Shown in pieces: positions 12,861-22,099 of a stretch of DNA of 64,000 nucleotides. The position numbers and the translations under genes are program-made. Source of the stretch: Rhytidiadelphus loreus (lineage: Eukaryota > Streptophyta > Bryopsida > Hypnales > Hylocomiaceae); NCBI GenBank assembly GCA_947034895.1, contig OX344762.1:23602760-23666759 (forward strand), in the 5' to 3' direction. How positions within the stretch are numbered: the stretch's first letter is position 1; every line of letters starts with the position of its first letter. The notes below the pieces were generated by a model, which did no database searches, was not told where the DNA came from, and was given only the letters and a program-made list of their open reading frames with translations.

Positions 12861-14290
12861 GCTACTATTTTTCTACTATTTTTCAATTGACAATAAATTG
12901 TCTATCAAAAAAACTTAGATGTTCTTTGATCATGGACTTATGAAATACAAAATTTTAATGCAACCCATAATTATTGTAGAAATCAAGCATTGGATATGAA
13001 TATCACATGTGGGTATATATTATGATCTTTGCCTTCCTTATTGTTATGGGATCTTTTCATTTAGTTATATCCTTGATTAGGGTTGCTAGCATGCGAGCTT
13101 GGAAGCGTGAGCTTGTAAGCTTGTGAGCATGAAAAAAAAAATTGGAAAAATTAGTGAGGTGCCCATGACTATGGATGTACCTATGACCGTGCATGCACTG
13201 AATTTGCATTTCAATGAATGGTTAGTTCACTATTCTTTCAAATTTTAGGTGACTTATGAATTGAAGAAAAAAACATACTTCAACATTTGCATTTGCTTTA
13301 AGGACTCTTTGCCTATTTAGGAATTGCCTAAGCGTCACTTGCTCATATTGTATTCTTCTCAATAAGACACTTCTAGAGTTCTAGTGGAGTATTCTTTTTA
13401 AGGGATAGTCTAATATTTCTTATAAATACATGGATTGGTTTGTATTGATTTAGTTTTCTTTTGACACCCTCTTTTATTATCTTGAACCCTCACATGATGG
13501 TGTGAATAAATTTTGTATTCTGTTCATGAAGGCTTTTTGGATGGTGTAAACATTATTTGCTTTCTCTTACTCATTTTTTGTATTGAACATATTTAGGGGT
13601 TTAAGTAAGGATTTAGCTTTTTTACATTCGATGTTTACGTATGGTACAGTAATAATTTTGAAATGATCTTTTCATCTCACACCCCATCTTACTCTAAAAG
13701 ACTATTGATAAAGTAACTTCTTCCACCCCATTTTTTTTGGCAACTACATATGGAATAGTGTGAATATTGTCGTTCTCACACCTTATGTTAATTTTTGTAG
13801 GACACCCTAATTATTGAGGTAGAGGTTATAGGGTTTGTATAAGGGGATAATTTGTTAAGGGTACTAATTTTTTAGAAGTATCACTTTGGTTACATAAAAT
13901 TCTTTCTAATTGTCAAACACTATGTTTCAAAAAAAGATTTCATTTTGGATTTAGGATGATCTTCTGTTTAGTCCTTTCACTTCTGGATATTCTACTTTGC
14001 AAGTTGGGACTCGAGTTCTAGCTTACACTACATTTAAGGGGGGTATACACTTCACTTAGTGAGAATATATTTTTCTACTTCAACTTATTTTTTTATGTTC
14101 CAGCATTTGAACTGGTGTACATTTATTTGATTTTTTTGTTTTGTTTTCTAGTATTAAAGCCCCCGTGGATCATATTCAAGTACTAGACAATACCTGGAAT
14201 ATACAAGGGTCAAGTTAATTCAATCATACAATATGTAGCCATAAAACACACAAATCCAATCATCATAAAAATCAATACATAATGTTTTGA
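12861..14290. other. No gene seen
   Basis: AT-rich sequence with no supported coding frame. Near 13080-13130 a run of 'GCATGCGAGCTTGG' and 'GAGCTTGTAAGCTTGTGAGC' resembles, in reverse orientation, 40970-41035. Both sites adjoin 'TATCCTTGATTAGG'. The 3' end of the ParB/methyltransferase-like gene follows at 14318. Confidence 0.5.
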
Positions 14291-14317
14291 CTCATAAGAC
14301 TCGTCGATCTCATAAAT

Positions 14318-15693
14318 CTATGTTGCTGTAGACTCGGTAGTAGAATCCTTGTCACTAGAAGAATCAGAAGTCTCCCTACCCTCAGATGCTGATCTGTCTA
14401 TGAACTGCAAGACATTTAGAGCGTATGAAGGTTTACGGCGTTTGGACTTTGAAGTACCAAACTCAGCAAACGCTGATGCCAGCCGCTCTGCATAGACTGG
14501 AAGATCAAATGACTTCTCTTCACTGAAGATAAGTCTTCGTCTCTTCTTCACAGCATCCGCCATCAATCCTTCGTTGCTGCAAACAGAAATGATTAAATGT
14601 TAGATTCAACTAACCACACCAATACCATGCAAAGCAATAATTCAAAAACAAAGAAACTTACTTACTAGGTCTATCTCGCCAAACGAACTTCCGCACTTTT
14701 ATAGTCATTGCGTCCGGATCCTGTGAAACTACAACCAATGCCATATTGGTAGCTACAGTTGTCGCAATCGGAGGGACTGTCTTCTTCATGAGCTGAAGGA
14801 TGCCTGCAAAAATCGACTTATCTGCCTCCAATGCCACAATGTGCCGCCTTGTTGCCCAACATGCCGTTATAGAGGCTCCTGAAAAAAATAGAATAAATCA
14901 CTACGTCAATAATTTTGTGTACGGTATAGAGATGGAACATACACATATTCAAAACAAAACTCATCCGTGGATGCTGTGCAATTGAGAACCACGTCTCCTT
15001 TGTTGGTGGTTCCTTCAATGATGTGCCGTAATAAGTGGGCGTCCTTCTCTCGAGGCCCTCGCCATGGCATTCGATCCATGTCGTTCATCAACATGGAATC
15101 CTCGGTGGTGTAGTTCATCAGCAAGTCATCACGCTTGAGATCAACTTTGGCCTTCAACATTGTTGCTGAGCGTTTAAAACAGAATTTGGATTTTCCTCTT
15201 TCTCCAAGGTCTTTCACCAAGAGTGAGATGCCAAACTTCAAAGTCTACAAGAATCATAAAAATTAATTCATAACAAAATCGAATAAAATTATAATATGAG
15301 AAGTACAAACTACATTGTTAACGAATCAAAAATCCATACCATGTTCGTTTTGTCTATGGCTGAAGTCAAATGCACCCGATTCATGCCCATCCACTCTTTC
15401 TTCATCATCATTATGGGGTACTCTTCACATAATCCTGCAATGGTGTTTTTGGCGTCCACGCTCCACGAATGGAACAGCACAATGCAACCATGGTCCTGCA
15501 AATGCTTTTTTGCAAAGAAAAATGCTTCATTGACCATGTTGTACTCTGGGTCGGAGTTCCAGTAAGGCACGTGAGAAGCTGGAGTCGACACCCCCGGCAC
15601 TGGCAGATTCTCTTGGCAGTCAAAGAGCATCAGGTCGAATCCTGACCACCGATTTAGGACTCCATCATACACCCTGGCCTTCCCTGCCGCCAT
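14318..15693 (-). pseudogene. DNA-methyltransferase-like domain, four exons
   Basis: Exons are 15693-15340 (after TGTAG), 15244-14965, 14878-14662 and 14576-14318. The first carries VYDGVLNRWSGFDLMLFDC, aligned with the strand that ends in DPPY/W in amino-methyltransferases, but here the motif reads DCQEN, so the usual catalytic PP-aromatic is absent. The third carries ACWATRRHIVALEADKS, like motif I/II with its acidic SAM-binding residue. The order, catalytic region before SAM-binding region, is that of beta-class N4/N6 methylases. Joining 14965 to 14878 in phase gives the loop NCTASTGAS, the equivalent of the glycine-rich motif I, but the donor there is ATGAGT instead of GTGAGT. The tail is basic (VKKRRR) then Ser/Thr/Asp-rich. 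Catalysis is doubtful. Confidence 0.6.
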
Positions 15694-16021
15694 CTACAAA
15701 TACAAAATGGCAGTTGACACTACTAGAGAAGTAGTGAAAACCAAGACAAAATCAACAAATTTCTATTGGAATCAACATGAAAATGATTTTTCCTCATCAA
15801 ACACAATTTTTTAGACCGCATTAACACGTTTTGTGTTGGTTAAATAAAAACCAACATAATTTTGTTACACTTTTTTAGAATTTTGGAATCTTGTGGAATC
15901 TTTTGGAATCTTTTTGGAATTTTTGGAATCTTTTGAAATACCATAATAATACTAGAAAACTTGCAAACATCACCTTAAAACACCAAAAAAACACTCAAAA
16001 AATTTAAAAACACCACCTACA

Positions 16022-16554
16022 AATGCCCTAAAAACAACTCAGAAATGCAAAACAGCACTCCCAAGTGCCCAAAAAACGTCTCAAAAATGCAAAACAACAC
16101 TTCCAAGTGCCCAAAAAACAACTCAAAAATGAAAATCAGCACTCCCAAGTGCCCAGAAAACAACTCAAAAATGGAAATCAGCACTCCCAAGTGCCCAAAA
16201 AACAACTCAAAAATGGAAATCAGCACTCCCAAGTGCCCAAAAAAAAACACTCAAAAAAGCAAAACAGCACTCCCAAGTACCCAAAAAACGACTCAAAAAT
16301 GCAAAACAGCACTTCTAAGTGCCCAAAAATCAACTCAAAAATGGGAATCAGCACTCCCAAGTGCCCAAAAAACAACTCAAAAAAGCAAATCAGCACTCCC
16401 AAGTGCCCAAAAATCAACTCAAAAATGGAAATTAGCACTCCCTAGTGCCCATAAAACAACCCAAAAATGCAAAACAACACTTCCAAGTGCCCAAAAAACA
16501 ACTCGAAAATGGAAATCAGCACTTAAAAGTGCCCAAAAAACAACTCAAAAATGA
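16022..16554. repeat. 42-bp tandem satellite, about 12-13 copies
   Basis: The unit is AAGTGCCCA plus an A-run, ACTCAAAAATG, then (G/C)AAA(T/A)CAGCACT(C/T)CC. Because 42 is a multiple of three and the unit lacks stops, three overlapping long frames of 14-residue repeats appear (NSKMEISTPKCPKN on one). These are artefacts. The array lies inside the 1.7-kb intron 17408-15694 of the ParB/methyltransferase-like gene. Units differ by a few substitutions and indels. Confidence 0.9.
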
Positions 16555-16613
16555 AAAAAATGAAAAACTTTGGAATTTGGTGTTTCTTTAATTTCAGTAG
16601 ATTTCAACAGTCA

Positions 16614-16925
16614 TTTAGGCATAGTAAAATAACTTTTTTCAAGAAACTTCAAACTAAGAAAAGTTGATAGATGAAGCTAAGTTTCATCTCCAAAAAACCG
16701 TTTGATATTTCAATACTCCAATAAAAAGTTATGGACAAAACATCAGAGGGGGGTTCAAATGAACATTTTTTTCTACATTTTCAAACACTCTCTCTGATTT
16801 TTTTCCATAACTTTTGATTGGAGAATTGAAATCCCAAACGGATTTTTGTAGATGAATCTTAGCTTCATTTAGAAACTTTTCTTAGTTCAAAGTTTTTTCA
16901 AAAAAATTAATTTGCTATGCCTAAA
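16614..16925. mobile_element. Foldback element (long inverted repeat), copy 1
   Basis: Left arm from TTTAGGCATAG through AACTAAGAAAAGTT, GATGAAGCTAAG, TTTCATCTCC and CCGTTTG to AAAAGTTATGGA. The right arm is its reverse complement, ending CTATGCCTAAA. Arms are about 130-150 bases with a spacer of about 45. The same family is at 59197-59534. It lies inside the methyltransferase-like gene's long intron. There is no coding capacity, so it would be mobilised in trans, if at all. No clear target duplication was seen. Confidence 0.8.
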
Positions 16926-17013
16926 CGGCTACCAAAGTCAGATGACCTAAGAAACATAGAATTTTAAATAGTTAAGTATATTTTTTATTTCCAAATAGAC
17001 GTATAGTTGCAAT

Positions 17014-17172
17014 GGATGGTGTGGTGGTTAGTTCATGGGGCTTGTACATGGGAGGTCTCGAGTTCGACCCCCCATGGTGGCAATGGCCTAAATTCCGGGC
17101 AGCGGGTAATTCTAAAAGTAGTAATTTTGTCCTGCCCGGAAATTTCGGGCAGCCAAAAAGAATTTGATATAT
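17014..17172 (+). mobile_element. tRNA-derived SINE
   Basis: The 5' part resembles a tRNA gene: an A-box-like TGGTGTGGTGGTTAG near 17017-17031, a loop-like CATGGGGCTTGTACATGGGAG, and a good B box, GAGTTCGACCC (17060-17070). The body continues with a strong stem, TTCCGGGCAG near 17093 pairing with CTGCCCGGAA near 17131. It lacks the paired acceptor stem and CCA-compatible end of a real tRNA. It sits antisense in the long intron of the ParB/methyltransferase-like gene. Flanking target duplications were not resolved. Confidence 0.7.
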
Positions 17173-17408
17173 ATATTTTTTTTTAATTGTGTTCGATCCA
17201 AAAGAAAATCAGCAGAAAATGTGTTAATAAGGAGTCCGAACCAAGTGTTCCTAACCCACAGAGAAAACCAACACATTTTCTGTTGAATTTGTCTTCATTC
17301 GGACTGTTTTCTTCTGGTAGTGTGATAAGTCATTCTCAGGAGGAAGGTACAAGTGTACAACTAAGTAATAATAAAATCAAACTCTTGATTAAAAAACGGG
17401 TATTTCAC

Positions 17409-18121
17409 CTTCTTCAAAAAAGTCATAACTTCGGTGTAGCAATTGGAGCCCTCATTTTTCTCATTGTCGACAACCTCTTCAATGGAGACGTTGAGCACCA
17501 ACTCCTCCGAGGTGACAATGTCATCGTCACCAATTTCGATCACTTGTATTCCTTGTGTCACAACATCTTCACTGAAGTGTGGCAACACGGTCTTCCTCTT
17601 CATGCCAATGTGAACACCACCTTCCATCTGCGAGTTTTAATCCACAGTTGATGATGCCGGAACAAAGTCTCCATCCTCGTTCTTTTTCTTCCCTTTTGCT
17701 TTGGCCTTCTCCTCCTTCTCCTTTTCCTTCTCTGCCAACTTGGCCACACGCTCTGCCTCCTTTTTTTCTTTGTTGTCTAGAGCCACTTGGAGCCAAGCTG
17801 CTTTCTTCCTGTCATTCCTATCCCTCCTTTCAATGGCCCTCTCTCTTTGTTTATCACTGAGCCTTGCAAACTCGTCCACATCCATGTCAATAGTCCCAAG
17901 TCCCTCCGAAGACAGTCGCATTTGTACCTCTGATGGATGTGTAGGAAATGGGGCAATCAATGTACCAACCACCGCCACTAAGGTGAGCCGTGGTGAATGT
18001 TTGGAGTTGGTTTGGCGTGTACATACAATCCGCGGAACTACGATCCAGAAAATTTGAGAGAAATGGTGGCAAATCTTTCTTTTGAATTGCCCCTTTTGCC
18101 TCTAGCTCGTGTTTGAAGTAT
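17409..18121 (-). pseudogene. Charged-linker exon with a frame break and an in-frame stop
   Basis: The acceptor CTCAG|ATACTTC continues R-YFKHELEAKGAIQKKDLP and on to SPNQLQTFT-like sequence (TPNQLQTFTTAHLSGGGWY). The frame then changes between 17978 and 17887 into PSEVQMRLSSEGLGTIDMD and a long K/E/R stretch likely to form a coiled coil (about residues ERAIERRDRNDRKK to KEKEEKAKAKGKKK). A TAA at 17639-17637 interrupts the frame, which then runs on without shift (VHIGMKRKTVLPHFSEDV) to the donor AAGAAG|GTGAAA at 17409. Plus-strand frames rich in serine and phenylalanine here are shadows of the K/E-rich strand. Confidence 0.6.
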
Positions 18122-18271
18122 CTGAGAAATAAGACAATACAATGTTCATCAAAGATCAATAACACCATACCAAGCCAAGGCCCAACTACCATTACAACTT
18201 CAAGTTGAAACATAGCATCACAAAACTTTTAAGTGGCCCAAAAAAAATTCATTTTAGGACTTAGATGGGAT

Positions 18272-18356
18272 AAAATTAGGGGGTCCCTAACGAACCATTC
18301 CGAGCACTGTTGGATCTAATAGTACTCAAAAAGGTACGTTAGGGACCCCCCATTTT
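18272..18356. mobile_element. Palindromic MITE, GGGGGTCCCTAACG arms (copy 1)
   Basis: A perfect 14-bp inverted repeat, GGGGGTCCCTAACG (18279-18292) and CGTTAGGGACCCCC (18337-18350), surrounds a centre with TGTTGGATCT. It sits in an intron of the ParB/methyltransferase-like gene. Related elements occur at 21128, 21505 and 21907. Confidence 0.75.
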
Positions 18357-18483
18357 TGTACCAGGATTATGATTCTAGTTTGTTGAAATTATTAAATATG
18401 CTTCACAAAAAAACAAAGACATATGAAACTGCAAAGTTATTATGTATTATGGATCTCATTTTTTGATTGTAGTTGAGACATAC

Positions 18484-18718
18484 CGGAATAGAACCCTTCG
18501 CACTACTTGCTTCCTTCCTTCGTAAGTCAGGAAGTTATCATTCTTCTTGAAGTAGTTTGTTCTTCTAAAGTGTGCCAAAAAGCCTTGATCCCAGATCTTC
18601 CTCCTCCACCCTCTAAATAATCCGACAAAGTCTCGGGTTACAATTGAGCGCTCATGTTGATGTTGATGTTGTCTTGCTTCACGACATCCTCAAAGTATTC
18701 AACAGCTGCGTCTTCAAT
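18484..18718 (-). pseudogene. Middle exon of the ParB/methyltransferase-like gene with an internal frame slip
   Basis: The acceptor TGTAG|ATTGAAGAC opens in frame (IEDAAVEYFEDVVKQ). The sense then slips near 18680 to HERSIVTRDFVGLFRGWRRK and WDQGFLAHFRRTNYF, ending in VLFR at the donor TTCCG|GTATGT. The aromatic/arginine-rich block is the best conserved-looking part but matches no domain I can name. CAT-CAA repeats at the slip point suggest replication slippage. Confidence 0.55.
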
Positions 18719-18844
18719 CTACAAAATCCGAGAACTTATTCATTCCAAAAAATATACATTGTACTACTGGAATTAATAGGATACACATTTTTTTTATAAA
18801 CTCATAAGTTCTGAAAATCAAATATCTTTGGAATGAACACTTAC

Positions 18845-19269
18845 CCCAGCATACCACACGCATCTATTCAAGAAAGGGCCCAATAGTAGCTCTAATACAG
18901 GTCTCGGTGGAAGACGTCTAACATCGCGTGATGGCATCGAGGAGTTCCACCACTTTAGAAACTTTGTCTTGTGGAAAGGTGTGGTATTGCAAGTGGCCAC
19001 CATTTGAAGTTTCTCTAGAGTCATTTCAGGGACCTCATTTGCGTTCCAATGTTTCTCCACCTGCTCAGATATCCACAAAATTGATTATAATTTATAATCC
19101 CTCAAGGGGCATAGAGTACCATGTCTTCTTTGATTTAGGTGTCCCACAACGTTTGAGTTCCGACAGCCTCAACATCTCGTTGAATCGCTCGATGGAAAGA
19201 AGTCTATACTTTTGAACGCGATATAAAGTATGGACCAGATTCGTTTTCACATGTGAACCCTCGGTGGAC
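18845..19269 (-). pseudogene. Middle exon of the ParB/methyltransferase-like gene, frameshifted
   Basis: The acceptor ATATAG|GTCC continues the frame from the ParB exon (STEGSHVKTNLVHTLYRVQ ... KTWYSMPLEGL) to a stop at about 19092. The sense resumes in another frame from about 19078 (VEKHWNANEVPEMTLEKLQ ... RRLPPRPVLELLLGPFLNR) to the donor GGG|GTAAGT. The break falls in an AT-rich 'ttataaattataatc' stretch that looks like a small duplication. No known domain is recognised. The content is helical and basic, and it belongs to the ParB-associated part of the protein. Confidence 0.55.
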
Positions 19270-19378
19270 CTATATTTCAAGGAAACAATTTATTAAAATG
19301 CTTACAACTGCACCTAAAATGTTCCCAAATAAAAATCGAATGAAATGTCGTACTACAAAGATTGCATGAATTACTCAC

Positions 19379-20055
19379 TTGTTTATGTCATGCATCACGT
19401 GCATGACCAACTCTGTTTTCCCTTTGGTATCCAACAGAATGGAGTCCACGAAAGAATGCCAGTCCCAATCTTTTGAGTGTTTCCGGGTTATATAATTCAT
19501 CCAAGATAGGAGCCTGTGGTTGCCATCACAAACAAAGAACTTGAGGTTTTTCAAAAACCTCAACTCAGGCACAGCCTCTACCTCGGCGTTAAAGATGTCA
19601 TTCCTCTTCTTCCATAGCGGATCCCAACCCTCCATCTCCTCCTCAATGAATGTTGAACCCTCTACAGCTTCGTTGGTTGTTGTCAAATAAAAAACTGCGG
19701 CTCTATCTCGGTATCCTTTGTTAAACTCCATCTCAAGCAATTTCAAGTCACAAGCAAGCGTCGGTCTTACCATAGGCATGGCCACCATTCGACAAAGTGG
19801 AATCCGCATTCGAAAGAGATGCTCTAGCTTCATCCTTAAAGATGCAATGGTCCTGACCACATCTACCTTGTGATATGACCGTAATTCGTCCTCATCCAAG
19901 TCTTTATCTTCTTCTTCCAAGACATCTATCTCCACCTTGTCTTCCACGAACTCTCCTTCATCTTCACAACCAATGTCCGGTTGAGGGGTGTCATCGTTGA
20001 CTTGGGTCTCAAGGATGGTTTCATCTTGTGATAAAATGGAAGGAGATGCATCCAT
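19379..20055 (-). CDS. ParB/sulfiredoxin-like domain exon
   Basis: The exon starts right after a GACAG acceptor at an ATG and ends at AACAA|GTGAGT. It has 226 codons. Residues 1-60 are strongly acidic (DVLEEEDKDLDEDE). From about residue 97 the order is RPTLACDLKLLEMEFNKGYR, a strand AAVFYLTT, and then VCDGNHRLLSWM at residues 175-186. GNHR matches the G-x-x-R signature of the ParB/Srx superfamily (DGHHR, GERR or GCHR in relatives), and a preceding 'L..L...F..GY....' segment sits where ParB-N proteins have their first helix. In bacteria such domains bind CTP or act as nucleases. Nothing here shows which activity, if any, applies. The splice into 19269 keeps frame (K-S-T-E-G). Confidence 0.65.
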
Positions 20056-20250
20056 CTGTCAATACAAGAAAGAACAAATTAATAGTCACAAACTTGAAAT
20101 AGCAAAATCTAAAGAAAAAATGAAATGCACGCATCTATAATTTTCATCAATTACTCGAGGACTCCAAATGTAACAACATGGCAAGATTTAACCATTATGG
20201 GAATAAAAACAAGTCAAACACTATGTGTATTAGACAAGCAAGGTTCCACA

Positions 20251-20679
20251 TCACTTTCCGCACAAAATTTTTCCCAGTGATTGATCAATTGATGTCAACA
20301 TCCACCTCCGAGAGTCCGAGTCTGAACTAAGATGAATGATGACAACCTCTTGTCTACCCTGAATTGTGCTACAATCACCTTGAGAGATGTCCTGCATTGC
20401 TGGACCATCTATAGTGATGGAAATTTCACTATCCGAATTATACTTAGTCTCAGAGCTTTTAGGAGACATAAACCTAATCGGCCTATTCCTATCCCAAGCC
20501 ACCATCATGATTCTAGCCAAACACTCACGACGTCTATACGCCCCAGCGTCACTATTACGACTCAGTACCAAGGTCTCAAAGGCATCCACTGCTCGATCTG
20601 TAGCATCCATGACGTCATCAAAACTTACCACGTCCTCCTTCTCAGCTTCAAATTCTTTTGCATCACTGGAGACGTCCAT
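20251..20679 (-). CDS. Probable first coding exon of the ParB/methyltransferase-like gene (unrecognised acidic domain)
   Basis: This is an open frame of 142 codons from an ATG (context CCCATGG). An in-frame TGA upstream supports the start. The sequence is acidic and serine-rich at the N-terminus (KEFEAEKEDVVSFDDVMDA), has a short basic centre (RRRECLARIMMVAWDRNR) and ends in a serine/aspartate stretch (SSDSDSR). I recognise no family. Its position 200 bases upstream of the ParB-like exon and on the same strand makes it the likely N-terminus. A donor-like CGGAG|GTGGAT near 20300 is possible, but its phase does not fit the next exon, so the join is unresolved. Plus-strand frames across it are shadows. 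Confidence 0.5.
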   Translation of the reverse strand: MDVSSDAKEFEAEKEDVVSFDDVMDATDRAVDAFETLVLSRNSDAGAYRRRECLARIMMVAWDRNRPIRFMSPKSSETKYNSDSEISITIDGPAMQDISQGDCSTIQGRQEVVIIHLSSDSDSRRWMLTSIDQSLGKILCGK

Positions 20680-21127
20680 GGGTGTATTTACCGGAATACC
20701 GGTGTGAATGGCTCAGAAGGACCTTCTCCATGAGCAGTGGGCAAACTTTCAAGTTGAAGATCGGGTACTGAACTACTACCTCTTCATTTTCCCTATTGTC
20801 AAAACATCACATTCCATAAACTCAATTTCAATTAGACGATCCGAATTGTACAAGAGCAAAGAGCCACAAAATTTCAAAAAAAAATCTTTATAATGAAGCT
20901 TCCACAATGCATGGAGTTTACAATAAATTTAACCTGAACTTTGAAGAACTAAACTGATTTCATTGCATTTATATGTTGGGAACTTTAGAATAAATTTAAA
21001 CATAACTTTGACGAAATAAACTGATGACAACTTGAGTTACAAAGCAATACTTGTTCAAAATTTTCACTAAAAGCGAAAAAGATAAAAAAATTTCCTCTAA
21101 ATTTATATTCTTAACCATTCAACACAA

Positions 21128-21216
21128 TTGTAGGGGGGGTCAAGCAGATTGTATATAAGTGATTGTTGGATCCGACAATGGAGAAGTCTCTATTCACTGG
21201 ACCCCCTTCAAAATTT
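21128..21216. mobile_element. Palindromic MITE (copy 2)
   Basis: The ends are TAGGGGGGGTCAAG and a right end reading GGACCCCCTTCA. The centre ATTGTTGGATCCGACAAT (21162-21179) is nearly self-complementary. Same family as 18272-18356. Confidence 0.65.
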
Positions 21217-21504
21217 AACGTGCACAATATGAGACTAAGAGGTCTCCACCTAATTAGATAATTCTATGAGAAATTATTCGTTAATGATGATCCTTCTTCA
21301 TTAAATAAGACACAACTATGTGAGTAGTTCACTCGTCAATTGCTTCCGATTTATTAATCATTTGTTTTCTAAGCATCCAACATAAAAAAAGGTTATTAAA
21401 CCAAAATATTGCTATTGAACTGCAGGGGACAATGTAATGGAGGGGACAAAAATTTAAATGAATGCCTGCAACTAAAATTGAATCGAGAAAGAAGATATGA
21501 TTTG

Positions 21505-21592
21505 TTAAGGGTCAACCAGAATAACTTTGATTGATTGTTGGATCCGACGGTCACCCAGAAACTACTGGCAATACCCCCAATTTTCCAACGTT
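21505..21592. mobile_element. Palindromic MITE (copy 3, diverged)
   Basis: The left end has AAGGGTCAACCAG, the right end CTGGCAATACCCCCAATTTT, and the centre GATTGTTGGATCCGACGG. The arms are weaker than in copies 1 and 2, but the centre is the family signature. Confidence 0.55.
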
Positions 21593-21904
21593 ATTAAAAA
21601 AAACAGATGGTCTTACAACATAAATCACGTACGTTGATAAAAAACCTCAGCATATTCAAAATGTAGGTCACGGGCATGAGCAAGGGATCTATCAAAGGAA
21701 CAAAACGAGAACTAACGACAGAAAAACCTTGACGTGGGGGCATCGACAAGACCAGCCAGCCAAAAGCTACGGAAATTGGTCGTGCACAGATGAACAAAAC
21801 ATCAGAATCAAGGCTAAACAAATGCAACAAGCGAGAAAAATCAGGGTTGATGGAACCACAACAGTTCATTCGGAGAGAGGATCGGGAGCACGCTAGCCCA
21901 AGAA

Positions 21905-21987
21905 ACGAGGGGTCCCGCCGACTGCAGCTGCTGGACTGTCGGATCCGACGGTGACACCGGAGGCCTCAGCGGCACCCCCCCATTCAG
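21905..21987. mobile_element. Palindromic MITE (copy 4)
   Basis: The left arm GAGGGGTCCCGCCGACTG pairs loosely with the right arm CAGCGGCACCCCCCC. The centre is CTGTCGGATCCGACGG. It is more GC-rich than the other copies. Confidence 0.6.
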
Positions 21988-22099
21988 CGTCCTCGAAGAT
22001 AATTTTTTGGCCAACACTAGTTTGTTGAGATGATTATTCATCTCGAGCAGCCAAAGGAATGATCGGCTATGGCAGGGGATTTCTTTGATGCACGTCCAA

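Larger units (their letters stand above)
14318..20679 (-). pseudogene. Multi-exon gene: ParB/Srx-like domain + charged linker + permuted DNA-methyltransferase-like domain
   Basis: Nine segments can be joined on the minus strand, mostly by GT-AG introns with consistent phase: 20679-20251 (probable first exon), 20055-19379, 19269-18845, 18718-18484, 18121-17409, 15693-15340, 15244-14965, 14878-14662 and 14576-14318. The product would be roughly 1,100 residues. It has an acidic N-terminus, a ParB-like domain with a GNHR motif, an uncharacterised basic middle, a K/E-rich coiled-coil-like linker, then a methyltransferase fold in the permuted order (catalytic motif region before the SAM-binding motif) and a basic/acidic tail. 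Damage: frame breaks near 19090, 18680 and 17930, an in-frame TAA at 17639-17637, and a donor changed to AT at 14964. ParB-like and DNA-methylase domains are paired in some phage and plasmid proteins; a plant nuclear version is unusual. I infer a relic or very recently broken gene, possibly a domesticated or mobile-element gene. Confidence 0.7.

Noticed and set aside
16045..16554. Long plus-strand frames of Lys/Ser/Pro-rich 14-residue repeats
   Set aside because: They follow from the 42-bp satellite period and have equals in other frames and on the other strand.
17579..18057. Plus-strand frames with many Ser/Phe/Leu, resembling membrane proteins
   Set aside because: They are antisense to the K/E-rich coiled-coil exon of the minus-strand gene, a typical shadow.
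20332..20733. Plus-strand frames of 106-133 codons
   Set aside because: Antisense shadows of the acidic exon at 20679-20251; no motifs or splice signals.
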